Positions 54,506 to 63,590 of a stretch of 64,000 nucleotides of DNA are shown piece after piece (the first letter of the stretch is position 1; each line of letters begins with the position of its first letter). The translations under genes were made by a program, and so were the position numbers. The notes beneath the pieces are model-generated. The model worked only from the letters and a program-made list of their open reading frames with translations. It had not been told where the DNA came from and made no database searches. The stretch is from contig JAWKTI010000001.1 of NCBI GenBank assembly GCA_041399155.1, positions 620,001 through 684,000 of the forward strand. Direction: 5' to 3'. Origin of the DNA: Zavarzinella sp. (lineage in GTDB: Bacteria; Planctomycetota; Planctomycetia; Gemmatales; Gemmataceae).

Positions 54506-55627
54506 ATGGCAGATAAAAATAAAGAACTGCAACACACCCTGAACGCGATTGAGAAAGAGTTCGGCCGTGGGTCGATTATGCAGCTTGGAAATGTGGCAAT
54601 TGCAGACGTGGAAGGGATTTCCACTGGTTCGCTCAGCCTGGATGTTGCCCTGGGTGGCCGTGGGTTACCCAAAGGCCGAATCGTCGAAGTCTACGGTGCG
54701 GAATCGAGTGGCAAAACCACGATCGCCCTGCATGCAGCCGCGAACGCCCAGAAAGCTGGTGGGATTGTGGCGTACATCGATGCGGAACACGCACTTGACC
54801 CAGGGTGGGCAAAACGGATTGGTGTTGATCTGGAATCGTTACTGGTCAGTCAGCCCACATTCGGCGAAGAGGCACTGCGGATTGCCGAAATGCTGGTGAA
54901 GTCGAACGCGGTTGACCTGATTGTGGTGGACTCTGTTGCTGCACTGGTGCCCAAAAACGAAGCCGAAAATGATATCGGCGAGCCTTCCGTGGGCCAGCAG
55001 GCCCGCCTGATGAGTCAGGCACTTCGGGTGCTGAATCCGCTGATTTCCAAAACAAACACGTGCGTGATCTTCATTAATCAGATTCGCCAGAAAATTGGTG
55101 TGATGTATGGCAACCCGGAAACCACTTCCGGTGGGATCGCACTGAAGTTCTATGCGTCCTGCCGCCTGGAAGTGCGACGCGGCCCTGCGGTAAAAGATGG
55201 CGACGTGGTCATCGGAACGGAAGTGAAAGTGAAAGTAGTGAAGAACAAAATTGCCCCACCGTTCCGTACTGCAGAGTTTGAAGTGCTGCACGATCGTGGC
55301 ATTAATGTTTACAGCGATCTAGTGAACATTGCCGCTGAATGTGGTGCGTTGGACAAGGCGGGCTCGTTCTTCAGTTTTGAAGGCACCCGACTGGGACAAG
55401 GGAAAGAGAATGTAAAGAATTACCTGACAGAAAATCAGGGACTTGCTGATCAGGTGCGGGCCAAAGTGGTGCAGATAACCCAGGCATCGCGTGGCTATAT
55501 GGTTGACCCACCTGCACCCGCAACTGCCACGGAAGCCAATGCGGAAACCGCCCCACCAGCGGAAGAAGAAAGCACCACGCCAGGTAAGGGGAAGAAATCG
55601 AAAGGCAAGGCGGATGCTGAAGGGTAA
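54506..55627 (+). CDS. recA: Recombinase A
   Basis: A 373-residue RecA, which forms filaments on single-stranded DNA for recombination and triggers LexA cleavage. Walker A is GAESSGKT (64-71), Walker B is LIVVDSV, and loop L2 is NQIRQKIGVMYGNPETTSGG. The start is ATG 54506 (MADKNKELQ); in-frame codons upstream are not homologous. The C-terminal 40 residues are Ala, Glu and Lys-rich (TPGKGKKSKGKADAEG), longer than in E. coli. The next gene is convergent, 25 bases away. Confidence 0.96.
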   Translation: MADKNKELQHTLNAIEKEFGRGSIMQLGNVAIADVEGISTGSLSLDVALGGRGLPKGRIVEVYGAESSGKTTIALHAAANAQKAGGIVAYIDAEHALDPGWAKRIGVDLESLLVSQPTFGEEALRIAEMLVKSNAVDLIVVDSVAALVPKNEAENDIGEPSVGQQARLMSQALRVLNPLISKTNTCVIFINQIRQKIGVMYGNPETTSGGIALKFYASCRLEVRRGPAVKDGDVVIGTEVKVKVVKNKIAPPFRTAEFEVLHDRGINVYSDLVNIAAECGALDKAGSFFSFEGTRLGQGKENVKNYLTENQGLADQVRAKVVQITQASRGYMVDPPAPATATEANAETAPPAEEESTTPGKGKKSKGKADAEG

Positions 55628-55652
55628 TCTGAAAGTGATCTAACGGATTTGC

Positions 55653-57080
55653 TTATCGTCCACGTTCAGGTTCTTCGCCGTCGGACTCTGCGTCCAGTGG
55701 GGTGTTAGGTGCTAATGAGGCTCGGTCGAACTTGCCTGCAAACAGCGTATCCTTCAAATAATCCCCACGGCGGGAGAGGTATTCCTTCCCACCATAAATC
55801 TGGACAATCTGGTCCAGGGCATCCATTCGCCGCAACTCGGAAGGCGGGTGATCCAGATAGGCACTCCATTGCTCACTGAGATTGCGATTGTTAAAGCCAA
55901 ACGCCTGCAGCACCCCACAGTTATTGAGGATCGTCTGCCACGAGGTGGGGTAGGCATTGGACAGTTGGTTCAGATCCTGCCAGAACATCCAGCAGAGCAC
56001 ACCATAACCTGCACAAAGAGTGATAATGTTTTCCAGAAATGGAAAGTTCCCCAACTGGGCACATTCATCCAGAAAGAACACGGTTTTCTTTTCTGGAATC
56101 GAACGTCGGGATGTAATTGCTTTCAGCATCACACCCACCCAAATTTTCAGCAGGGCTTTGTGGCTAACCAGTTTATCCGGAGGCACCATGATATACACGG
56201 TAATGGGGTCGCCATTGACAATTTCTTCCAGCGAAAATGTCGATTTGCGCATCGAGCGGGCCACTTTTTCGCTCAGGATTGCCTTCAGGTAGGAATTCGC
56301 GGTACCCAGCACCGATGGGCGGGTTTCGCGGTCGGGCAATTGCAGAAATGAAGCGATTTCGCGATAGGCCAGGCGGGGGATATCTTCACCAACAGTGTCC
56401 AGCACCACGGCCAGATTGTAAGACACATCATCCGAAGTCAGCGTTTCGGCCACTTTCGGGAAGGTGCGGTCCGGGCCCTTCAACAGTGCGGCAACGTAGG
56501 CAATCACCCCACTGATGATGCCGCAGGCGCTAAGATCCCAAAAAGGGTCTTTGATCCCTTTGTTGCCAGTAGAAAGCATTTCTGCCAACATCTGGGCATC
56601 AGATTCTACGTCCGCACCGCGTAAGGCGAAGATGTCGAACGGATCAAGGGCATCGGTATGATCATCCACCACGCCAAACGGGTCGAGGCGGTAGACTTTC
56701 TGGCCCAGCCGTTCGCGTTGTTTGTGGGTGATTTCGTACAGTTCACCTTTCGGATCGAAAACGACCGCAGGTCCTGTGTAATGAAGCAGATTTGGGATCA
56801 GCACGCCCCGCCCTTTGCCCGAGCGGGTGGGTGCCACGGTACACAAATGGCGGTCGCCTGTGTACATCAGTGGTTCCAGTTCCTCTGAAAGAATCTGTTT
56901 GGATTTATCGAAGCCTAACACTCTCGGTTTTGGGTGTACCCAACCGAGAAAAAGTTTGTCTGGCGAAGGGGGATGTTCCAGCACGATGGTGCACCTCTTA
57001 GTTCTGGGAAGGAAGGGGGTTACTACATTGTTCCCTGTCACCGGGGGTAATCCAACTGGGATTTTTGATTTTCTGGTCAA
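55653..57080 (-). CDS. Solitary VirD4/TraG-type coupling ATPase
   Basis: A 475-residue ATPase of the type IV coupling-protein family. Walker A is APTRSGKG (83-90), the family signature VVFDPKGELYE follows, and Walker B is VFFLDECAQLG (about 322-332). A RecA-like motor with an all-alpha domain inserted (about 150-260) is as expected, but there are no N-terminal membrane helices, unlike conjugation proteins. No relaxase, mating-pair or pilus genes are nearby, so it is not part of a conjugation locus here. Alternatives are a plasmid or phage remnant or a DNA-motor role in the cell. It sits between recA and nusA. Confidence 0.85.
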   Translation of the reverse strand: MTRKSKIPVGLPPVTGNNVVTPFLPRTKRCTIVLEHPPSPDKLFLGWVHPKPRVLGFDKSKQILSEELEPLMYTGDRHLCTVAPTRSGKGRGVLIPNLLHYTGPAVVFDPKGELYEITHKQRERLGQKVYRLDPFGVVDDHTDALDPFDIFALRGADVESDAQMLAEMLSTGNKGIKDPFWDLSACGIISGVIAYVAALLKGPDRTFPKVAETLTSDDVSYNLAVVLDTVGEDIPRLAYREIASFLQLPDRETRPSVLGTANSYLKAILSEKVARSMRKSTFSLEEIVNGDPITVYIMVPPDKLVSHKALLKIWVGVMLKAITSRRSIPEKKTVFFLDECAQLGNFPFLENIITLCAGYGVLCWMFWQDLNQLSNAYPTSWQTILNNCGVLQAFGFNNRNLSEQWSAYLDHPPSELRRMDALDQIVQIYGGKEYLSRRGDYLKDTLFAGKFDRASLAPNTPLDAESDGEEPERGR

Positions 57081-57330
57081 AAAATGGCCAAATCCCCTGC
57101 GGTAGGAACAAGCTAAATTGCTGTTCTGTCGGCACTTACGGTGTCAGGAAAAAATATTTGGAGAAAACGAAGATTTTTTCGCTTCCCACAGAGAAAGAAC
57201 GTGGGTGGGAAAAGAGGACAGCCTAAATGTCCCACGAGCCTGAAGAGGGGGCAATTTTTTAGACTGATCGGACTAAAAGGCATCGATCCAGACGGTGAAC
57301 CGGTCACCGATTGAACTGAAGAAGACCCAC

Positions 57331-59067
57331 TTACGCAGTGGGGGCGTTTGGATCTTCTTCCGGTGGCAGTTCCGTCGATTCATCGATGGCGGGTAATTCC
57401 GTGGCTTCTTCCACAGGTTCAGACGCCGTTTCTTCAGATGCTGAAACATCAACCTGATCCAGATCGGGCAGATCGGTGGCTTCTGCCTGTTCTGTACCAA
57501 TCGTTTCAAAATCAGGCAGCGATTCCGGCAGCACTTCCACCTGCTGTTCACCTACAGGTTCAGTAACTGCTTCTGGTGAAGCATCATCATTCGCCTCTTC
57601 GTTAGAATCATCGGCAAACAGTGCATCCAGCCCACCAGTAGGGATTTCTACTTCCACAGCGGCAGCTTCTTCCGCAAGTTCGGGCTCGCTAGTGTCGGTA
57701 GCATCATCGGCAAACAGGCTGTCGATGCCTGTTGCTTCTGGTTCGGCTGATTCGGAAGATTCTTCACCTGCCACAGTTTCGGTGGCTTCGGTTTCCATTT
57801 CAAACTCGTCTTCCGGCTCACCTTCCCGTTCAATGCGTTCGGCTTCTTCTTCGGCGAACATGATCATCTGTTCGGCCTGTTCTTCCGAAACACCCAGCAA
57901 TTCGGCTAGCTGGTAGTTTTCCTGGAAGGTCACATCGGTGTAACTTAAGAAGCCTTCGGTAATCAGGGCTTCAATCATATGATCTTCAATGCCAGGCAAC
58001 TGGCTGAACCAGCGTTCTGCCTTCAGCAGGTCGCGTTCCAGTTCATCAACCGTCATAATGTCGATGTCCCAGCCCACCAGTTTGCTGGCCAGGCGAACAT
58101 TCTGCCCACGCTTACCGATCGCCAGCGAGAGCTGGTCTTCAGCCACCAGAACAATCGCCCGCCCCAGACGTGGGTAAAGCATCACTTCGCTGATTTCGGC
58201 GGGTTGCAGGGCATTGGGGATCATCACCTGCATCGAATCGTTCCAGCGGACAATATCGATCCGCTCGTTATTCAATTCATCGATCACATTTTTAATTCGG
58301 CTACCCCGTACACCGACGCACGCACCGACGCTGTCTACTTTGCTGTCGATTGAAGAAACTGCCACCTTGGTGCGGTAGCCCGCTTCCCGCGAAACCGCTT
58401 TGATTTCAATGGTGCGTTCCTGAATTTCCGGAATTTCCTGCTCGAACAAGGAGCGGACAAAATCCGGGTGACAGCGGGAGAGCACAATTTTTACCCGTTG
58501 ACCAGTCCGGCGGACATCCAGAACCACGGCTTTGATACGGTCTTCGACCTGGTGGGTTTCCCCAGGAATCTGTTCGCTGCGGGGCAAAATCGCTTCCACT
58601 GTATTGGCGGAATTTTTGCCATCTTTGGAAATGGAGACAATGGCGGTCCCGCGGTCGATCCGTTGCACGGTGGCCACAATCAGCTCACCACGTTTTGCCT
58701 GAAAATCGGTATAGACGCCATCCGATTCCGCTTCGCGAATCCGTTGGGTCATTGCCTGACGGGCAGATTGGGCAGCAATTCGGCCTAGTTCTTCCGGTTC
58801 AATCAGGTCATCGCCATGTTGGGCAATAATATCCCCAGTCACGCGATCAATATGCACCAGCGTATCGTGCAGTTCCAGCGCATTTTTTTCAATCGAACTC
58901 AGAATTGCCTTTTCAATCGATATGAAAATCAGCTCTTTGGAAATCCCTTTGTCGCGGTGCATGCTGTCGACCAGCGTCAGGATGGCCTGCCGCTGGAGCT
59001 GTCGCTGGGCTTCTTTATCCTGGAGTTCTTCTTTTTTCGCTTTTGCGGAAGACTTCGCTCGCGCCAT
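57331..59067 (-). CDS. nusA: Transcription elongation factor NusA
   Basis: A 578-residue NusA that binds RNA polymerase and controls pausing, termination and antitermination. An N-terminal domain (about 30-135), an S1 domain (GELIVATVQRIDRGTAIVSI), then two KH domains (VGVRGSRIKNVIDEL; IGKRGQNVRLASKLVG) are visible. The first 25 residues are Lys, Ala and Glu-rich, and the last 160 are strongly acidic with repeated LFADD motifs, a probable disordered tail longer than usual. rimP and infB, its usual partners, are not adjacent. The gap to the TraG-like gene (57081-57330) shows no gene. Confidence 0.93.
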   Translation of the reverse strand: MARAKSSAKAKKEELQDKEAQRQLQRQAILTLVDSMHRDKGISKELIFISIEKAILSSIEKNALELHDTLVHIDRVTGDIIAQHGDDLIEPEELGRIAAQSARQAMTQRIREAESDGVYTDFQAKRGELIVATVQRIDRGTAIVSISKDGKNSANTVEAILPRSEQIPGETHQVEDRIKAVVLDVRRTGQRVKIVLSRCHPDFVRSLFEQEIPEIQERTIEIKAVSREAGYRTKVAVSSIDSKVDSVGACVGVRGSRIKNVIDELNNERIDIVRWNDSMQVMIPNALQPAEISEVMLYPRLGRAIVLVAEDQLSLAIGKRGQNVRLASKLVGWDIDIMTVDELERDLLKAERWFSQLPGIEDHMIEALITEGFLSYTDVTFQENYQLAELLGVSEEQAEQMIMFAEEEAERIEREGEPEDEFEMETEATETVAGEESSESAEPEATGIDSLFADDATDTSEPELAEEAAAVEVEIPTGGLDALFADDSNEEANDDASPEAVTEPVGEQQVEVLPESLPDFETIGTEQAEATDLPDLDQVDVSASEETASEPVEEATELPAIDESTELPPEEDPNAPTA

Positions 59068-59535
59068 GATTCAATCCCGATGTCAGATCACGTGTGGGGC
59101 AATTACTGTTTCCTGTCTGCATGCTGAACTTGCATCTGAGCCTGCACAGGGCTTGCCCAACGCAGTTACAGTCACCATGCTGTTGAACCAGCACCGGGTG
59201 GGGGCTGGTGCAGACAAATGCCACCATCTTTTCACGGATGGCAGCCACCTACAAACAAAATCAGACCGTGCGGTTGCTTCGATGAGCAATTTGACCTCAG
59301 GATGTCACCCGGATCGAATCACCCCCGACGAGCACCCAACGCGGTCTGACGCAGACTTCGGTTGTAGTTCGTAGGTAACAACAGTTATTGTGGGAAATAA
59401 ATCGCCCGATTACAAGAAGTTCGGCGAATAATTTTGCCGAATTTTGTTCTTCGCAAAACTTCACTGGTGGGAAATTACTGGCTTATCAAGGACAATCCAT
59501 TTCGTTAGAAATAGGTTAGTTGAAGAGAATTAATG

Positions 59536-60117
59536 GCCGCAGGTGGCCAAAGTGAGCGATTGGAGCAGGAATCGCTTCTTACCTAAACCAACATCAGTTT
59601 GAAATTAGGTTTTTCTGGTATTTTTCGATCCAACTTCGGCTAACACCGTCGGCACATAAACCCACCCCAGGTTGGGTTTCAGACGGTTGTGCCCAGCACC
59701 GTCATTCCCGCGAAGGCGGGAAACCAGGGCAGAACTACTAAATTGGCAATCCGAACAGCGACTTGTTAACTGATGACGTTAGTTGCGGCTGATGTTCAGT
59801 TATTTCTGTACCACATTCCCCTTTTATCATTGCATCCCTTGGATCTACTGATTAAAATGTTTCAAATGAGGGCGTTCCTCATGATCTATTGTTCTACGCG
59901 CAGTGGTACATTGCACACAAAAAGTGATAGCTAGAATCGCCGACAGTATAGATAGAAATAATTCTGTCTAATGATAGTTAAGCCGGCCTGCGGCCGGCTT
60001 AACGGGGTCCGCGATTGAGCATAGATTAAATCTGACGGCTGCAGGCGGCCTAGGTGAGCGATTGGAGCAGGAATCGCTTCGTATTCACTCCGCGACTCTG
60101 CTCAATCGCGGCCCCGT
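59536..60117. repeat. Mixed hairpin and inverted-repeat region, gene-free
   Basis: The 1117-base gap 59068-60184 holds no gene that I can see. It contains a direct repeat of about 40 bases (59536-59580 and 60044-60082) built around AGCGATTGGAGCAGGAATCG, a 25-base perfect hairpin at 59978-60002 (AGCCGGCC stem), and an inverted pair at 60001-60021 and 60097-60117 (ACGGGGTCCGCGATTGAGCA on the left) that would enclose the second direct-repeat copy. A degenerate REP (59630) and a GGATTCCCGCC hairpin (59701-59727) also lie here. Confidence 0.7.
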
Positions 60118-60184
60118 TTGGCGGCAGAGCGATTCGGGACTCTCATGCCTCTGTTTGGTCGGTGTCTAGCCCAATGAGGTTCAC

Positions 60185-61036
60185 ATGTCGGCAAAGTTGA
60201 TCGCATTTTACAAAGCTTACCGCTTGACAATTGCTTATGCCTTGATGGCCATCGTCCTCGCTGCACCATACATCGACATCATTTATCCATCCATCGGCCT
60301 TCGCGAGAAGCTGCTGAGTGCCATCCCCCTTTTCTTGCTATTCCTGTTCAACGATTGGCGAACGGAGATGGATGATCGTCTAAAACGGGTCGAACAGGGA
60401 CTTCATAAGCCGCACCCTCCAACTTTCCGGCGTTTTCCGGCCATGGAAGAGGATATGCAAAATGTTCTGAGTAAATTGATTGGAGAAGGCAACAAGATCA
60501 CCATCAAGATCATGGCTGTATCTTCGAAGTTTTCAGGTCCTTTCATCCAAAGAGCGATCAGCGACCTGTTAGAAAACAATCGGAAAGTAGATGTTGAGGT
60601 TGACATTGTACTTACCACGCCGAACAAACTTGGTGAGTTGCAGCTTGACGACTGGCAGAGATCTAGCACACATTCTATTCAGGAAATTTGTGTGTTCATG
60701 GCCAAGCACAAACAGAAAATGAGCGAAATTGGCATATTTATGAAGTTGGCAGAGTACGATAATCTTCCTCACTGGCATGGTGTGCTCTTCAATGATCGCA
60801 TACTGTTCATGGGGAGGACAGAGTGGTTTAGCGATGGAGATGATGGCCGATGGCAACTCCGTGTCGGAGAAGTTGAATACCGGAGGTTCGAGAAAGACGA
60901 TTCATACGGCGGCAAAGAGCGGATTGATAGATTCGTCTTGTGGTTTCAGCGATATTTTGACCGCGCTAAGCACAACAGCGCCGTTCACACGACAGATGCC
61001 GACAACGGCCGCGAATCTGCCACCAATGAGAGTTGA
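60185..61036 (+). CDS. Membrane-anchored protein with a C-terminal PLD-like module, unknown
   Basis: A 283-residue protein with two N-terminal membrane helices (TIAYALMAIVLAAPYIDIIY; LSAIPLFLLFLFNDW) and a soluble domain of about 200 residues. This ends in HWHGVLFNDRILFMGRTEWF followed by a Gly-Glu-Val strand and WFQRYFDRA. The HxxxxFND segment and the strand pattern are reminiscent of phospholipase-D/HKD-type or cell-death effector modules, but the Lys of HKD is absent, so catalysis is doubtful. A TGAGG site lies upstream. It is isolated in a repeat-rich region. Confidence 0.55.
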   Translation: MSAKLIAFYKAYRLTIAYALMAIVLAAPYIDIIYPSIGLREKLLSAIPLFLLFLFNDWRTEMDDRLKRVEQGLHKPHPPTFRRFPAMEEDMQNVLSKLIGEGNKITIKIMAVSSKFSGPFIQRAISDLLENNRKVDVEVDIVLTTPNKLGELQLDDWQRSSTHSIQEICVFMAKHKQKMSEIGIFMKLAEYDNLPHWHGVLFNDRILFMGRTEWFSDGDDGRWQLRVGEVEYRRFEKDDSYGGKERIDRFVLWFQRYFDRAKHNSAVHTTDADNGRESATNES

Positions 61037-61280
61037 TTAGTTACGCCACCATACGAACTTCCCCTACTGAAGACTAACGTTACAACAAATCTCGGTTGAA
61101 GCATCCGATCATTGAAAGGTACAAGTGCTTATTCAGCGCGTAACATTAGCGTCTGTGGTGGGAGTCAATTTAAAAAAAATTCCCACAGACTGCTTCTTCA
61201 TCAGATTGTCAAAGACCTGCTCTTTGCATTCACGCGGCAGTTGGCTCCATTTTCTTTAGCTCAAAACCCAGTTCGTTCGC

Positions 61281-62219
61281 CTACTTCGACGGGGGGTTCT
61301 GTTTCCCTGAAGTGAGATATTCAATCGCTTTTGGGGAGGCCCATTTCAGGACCCCGCGGCTATTGGGTGAATCCAGAATCTCAGCGGGTGTCGAAGTCAC
61401 AATGGTCATGTTTGGATGGTCGCGACGCAGCCTGTCGATATCTTCCGGTAATACCAGCGACCCTTTAAGCGACACTGTCTCCAGCCTGCCTTTCAGTGGG
61501 GCCAGATGTTTCAATCCCTGGTCATATGTGAGAAAAGTCTCATGAAGCGCAAGCCGTTTCAGTTTGGGTAGCGTGGCGAAAATGGGCAGGCTTTTTTCCG
61601 TGACACGATTGGCACGTCCCTGAGAACTGATCTCAAACTCTTCGAGATTGGGATGGTTTTCAAAATGTTTGATGCCCAGGTCTGTTGCTTTGCTGTGGAC
61701 GATAATCGCCATGCGCAGTGACTTGACCTGTGCCAGTGCGGCCATCCCCAGATCATCGAACGCATGGCCAATTCGGATCTCTTCCAGTTTTCCTGTTTTG
61801 AATGCTGAAAATCCGGAACCATCGTACTGCATGTGGGGCGTTTTCGAGCCAGGGTGGGGAATATTGTGGTCGATCCGTATGACTCGCAGTTCTTGTAATT
61901 CAGCAGCCCATTTCAGGGCATCGTTACACAGGAGTGGGCCATTCCCCAGTAATTTGGTCACCCTGCCGTTGGCATCCGGCACCACTGTCAGTGCGTGTCT
62001 GGGGTTCTCATTCGAAGCAAAGCGGATGCCCTTCTCGCCTTTTTTCAGCGGCCAGCCTTTATCCACAGATGCCGGTGGGGAATCCAGTTTCTCATGGTCT
62101 GCAATCCGTTGCACAATTTTCAGATCACTCGGAATCAGTGTCGTTGGTACTTCTTGTGCAGTCAGTTTCAGGCTGCAGGCGGTGCAGAGCAGGATTCCGA
62201 ACAGGAAATCACGTTGCAT
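61281..62219 (-). CDS. Secreted leucine-rich-repeat-like protein
   Basis: A 312-residue protein starting at ATG 62219 with a signal peptide (MQRDFLFGILLCTACSLKLTA). The body is a series of degenerate leucine-rich repeats in strand-helix spacing (LEEIRIGHAFDDLGMAALAQ, LEEFEISSQGRANRV, LKRLALHETFLTYDQGLKHL, LETVSLKGSLVLPEDIDRL). This type of secreted LRR protein is common in planctomycetes, with roles in protein contacts. No enzyme motif is present. The 244-base gap on its downstream side (61037-61280) contains one weak copy of the junction motif (61192-61212) and no gene. Confidence 0.75.
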   Translation of the reverse strand: MQRDFLFGILLCTACSLKLTAQEVPTTLIPSDLKIVQRIADHEKLDSPPASVDKGWPLKKGEKGIRFASNENPRHALTVVPDANGRVTKLLGNGPLLCNDALKWAAELQELRVIRIDHNIPHPGSKTPHMQYDGSGFSAFKTGKLEEIRIGHAFDDLGMAALAQVKSLRMAIIVHSKATDLGIKHFENHPNLEEFEISSQGRANRVTEKSLPIFATLPKLKRLALHETFLTYDQGLKHLAPLKGRLETVSLKGSLVLPEDIDRLRRDHPNMTIVTSTPAEILDSPNSRGVLKWASPKAIEYLTSGKQNPPSK

Positions 62220-62440
62220 TGTTTTATCCTGGAAAGGTTTGGAGCGTGTACACAACCGTAGACAACAGCTAATCGTTCCCACAATCAATTCAATGGCATT
62301 TCCAACAAATTGGGCCAGTCGAATATGAAAATTTATAGAGAATCCGAAGCGGACAATTAGTTGATATGCAAACTAATTTGCGGCAAGATTCTTTGCGCTA
62401 AGAATCTTAGCTGCAAGCTAAAGTGGGCTTGTACGCACGT

Positions 62441-63550
62441 TTAAGGTCGTTTGGATAGTGGCACGTAGGGCACATCCTGCCCACCAACATAGATCTGTTC
62501 GGGGCGGTAGATTCGGTTGCCATCCAACTGTTCAAACCAGTGTGCCAGCCAGCCCGAAACGCGGGCAATGGCGAAAATTGGGGTGAAAATGTCCCGCGGG
62601 ATACCTAACGACGAGTAGATGACGCCGGAAAAGAAATCGACGTTGGGATAAACCCCCTTGGCACCGTAAATCGGCTCGCACACTCGTTCCAGTTCCAGTG
62701 CGGTCTGGTACAGCACCGGTTTGGCGGTTTCGGCAAATACCTGTTCGGCGAATTCCTGCAGCACAGTGGCACGTGGGTCTTTGACCTTGTACACGCGGTG
62801 CCCCATCCCCATCACCTTGAAGGAAGGCTGTTCGGCCCGTTTCTGGTTCAGCCAGGCTTCTGCTTTTTCCGGCCCGCCAATCTGAACAAGCTGTTCCAGT
62901 GCCTCTTCGTTCGCACCACCGTGCAGGGCACCCGAAAGCGATCCCACGGCTGCTGCGATCACTGCAAACGGATTCGCCAGCGACGATGCCGTCACCCGTG
63001 CGGTGAAGGTCGAGGCATTCATATTGTGTTCAGCGTGCAAAATCAGACAGGCATCCACCACTTTGCGGATGGCTGGGGTGGGTTCTTTGCCGAACAGCAT
63101 GTAGTAGAAGTTACCCGCGTGGTCCAGGTCGGCACAGGGGGCAATCGGTTCCAGTCCCTGCCGCAGCCGGGCAAATGCTGCCACCACGGTGGGCATGGCC
63201 GCAATCAGTCGCAATGTGGCTTCCCAGTTGGCATCCGCACACGAAACCGTGCGGGATGGATAAAACATGCCCAGCGACGCCACCGAAGCCTGCAAGGCAT
63301 CCATCGGGTGGGCGTTTGCGGGATAATTCTTGATTGACTCAATCAGACGGTAATGCACGGTCCGCCGGTCTTTCAGATCGGCCACAAACTGTGCCAGTTC
63401 TGCCTGGGTGGGCAGAGTGCCTTTGATCAGCAACCAAGTGGTTTCTTCGAAACAACTTTCTTTTGCTAAGGTTTCCACCGGGATGCCGCGATACGACAGG
63501 ATTGCCCGTTTGCCATCAATAAAACTGACACCAGAGCGTGCCACTGGCAC
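62441..63550 (-). CDS. gltA: Citrate synthase
   Basis: A protein of about 369 residues that condenses acetyl-CoA with oxaloacetate in the TCA cycle. Catalytic His and Asp motifs are LILHAEHNMNASTF, GALHGGANEEAL, MGHRVYKVKDPRA and the distal NVDFFSGVIYSSLGIP. The annotated GTG 63550 cuts off homologous N-terminal codons: in the same frame KYRLAGLADVPVARS is still coding upstream, while the natural ATG (63590, MSTM) is one base out of frame. A one-base insertion near 63578 would explain this. If real, the protein is made from a weak internal start. It is isolated from other TCA genes. Confidence 0.9.
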   Translation of the reverse strand: MPVARSGVSFIDGKRAILSYRGIPVETLAKESCFEETTWLLIKGTLPTQAELAQFVADLKDRRTVHYRLIESIKNYPANAHPMDALQASVASLGMFYPSRTVSCADANWEATLRLIAAMPTVVAAFARLRQGLEPIAPCADLDHAGNFYYMLFGKEPTPAIRKVVDACLILHAEHNMNASTFTARVTASSLANPFAVIAAAVGSLSGALHGGANEEALEQLVQIGGPEKAEAWLNQKRAEQPSFKVMGMGHRVYKVKDPRATVLQEFAEQVFAETAKPVLYQTALELERVCEPIYGAKGVYPNVDFFSGVIYSSLGIPRDIFTPIFAIARVSGWLAHWFEQLDGNRIYRPEQIYVGGQDVPYVPLSKRP

Positions 63551-63590
63551 ATCCGCTAGCCCAGCCAGCCGGTATTTCCATGGTACTCAT

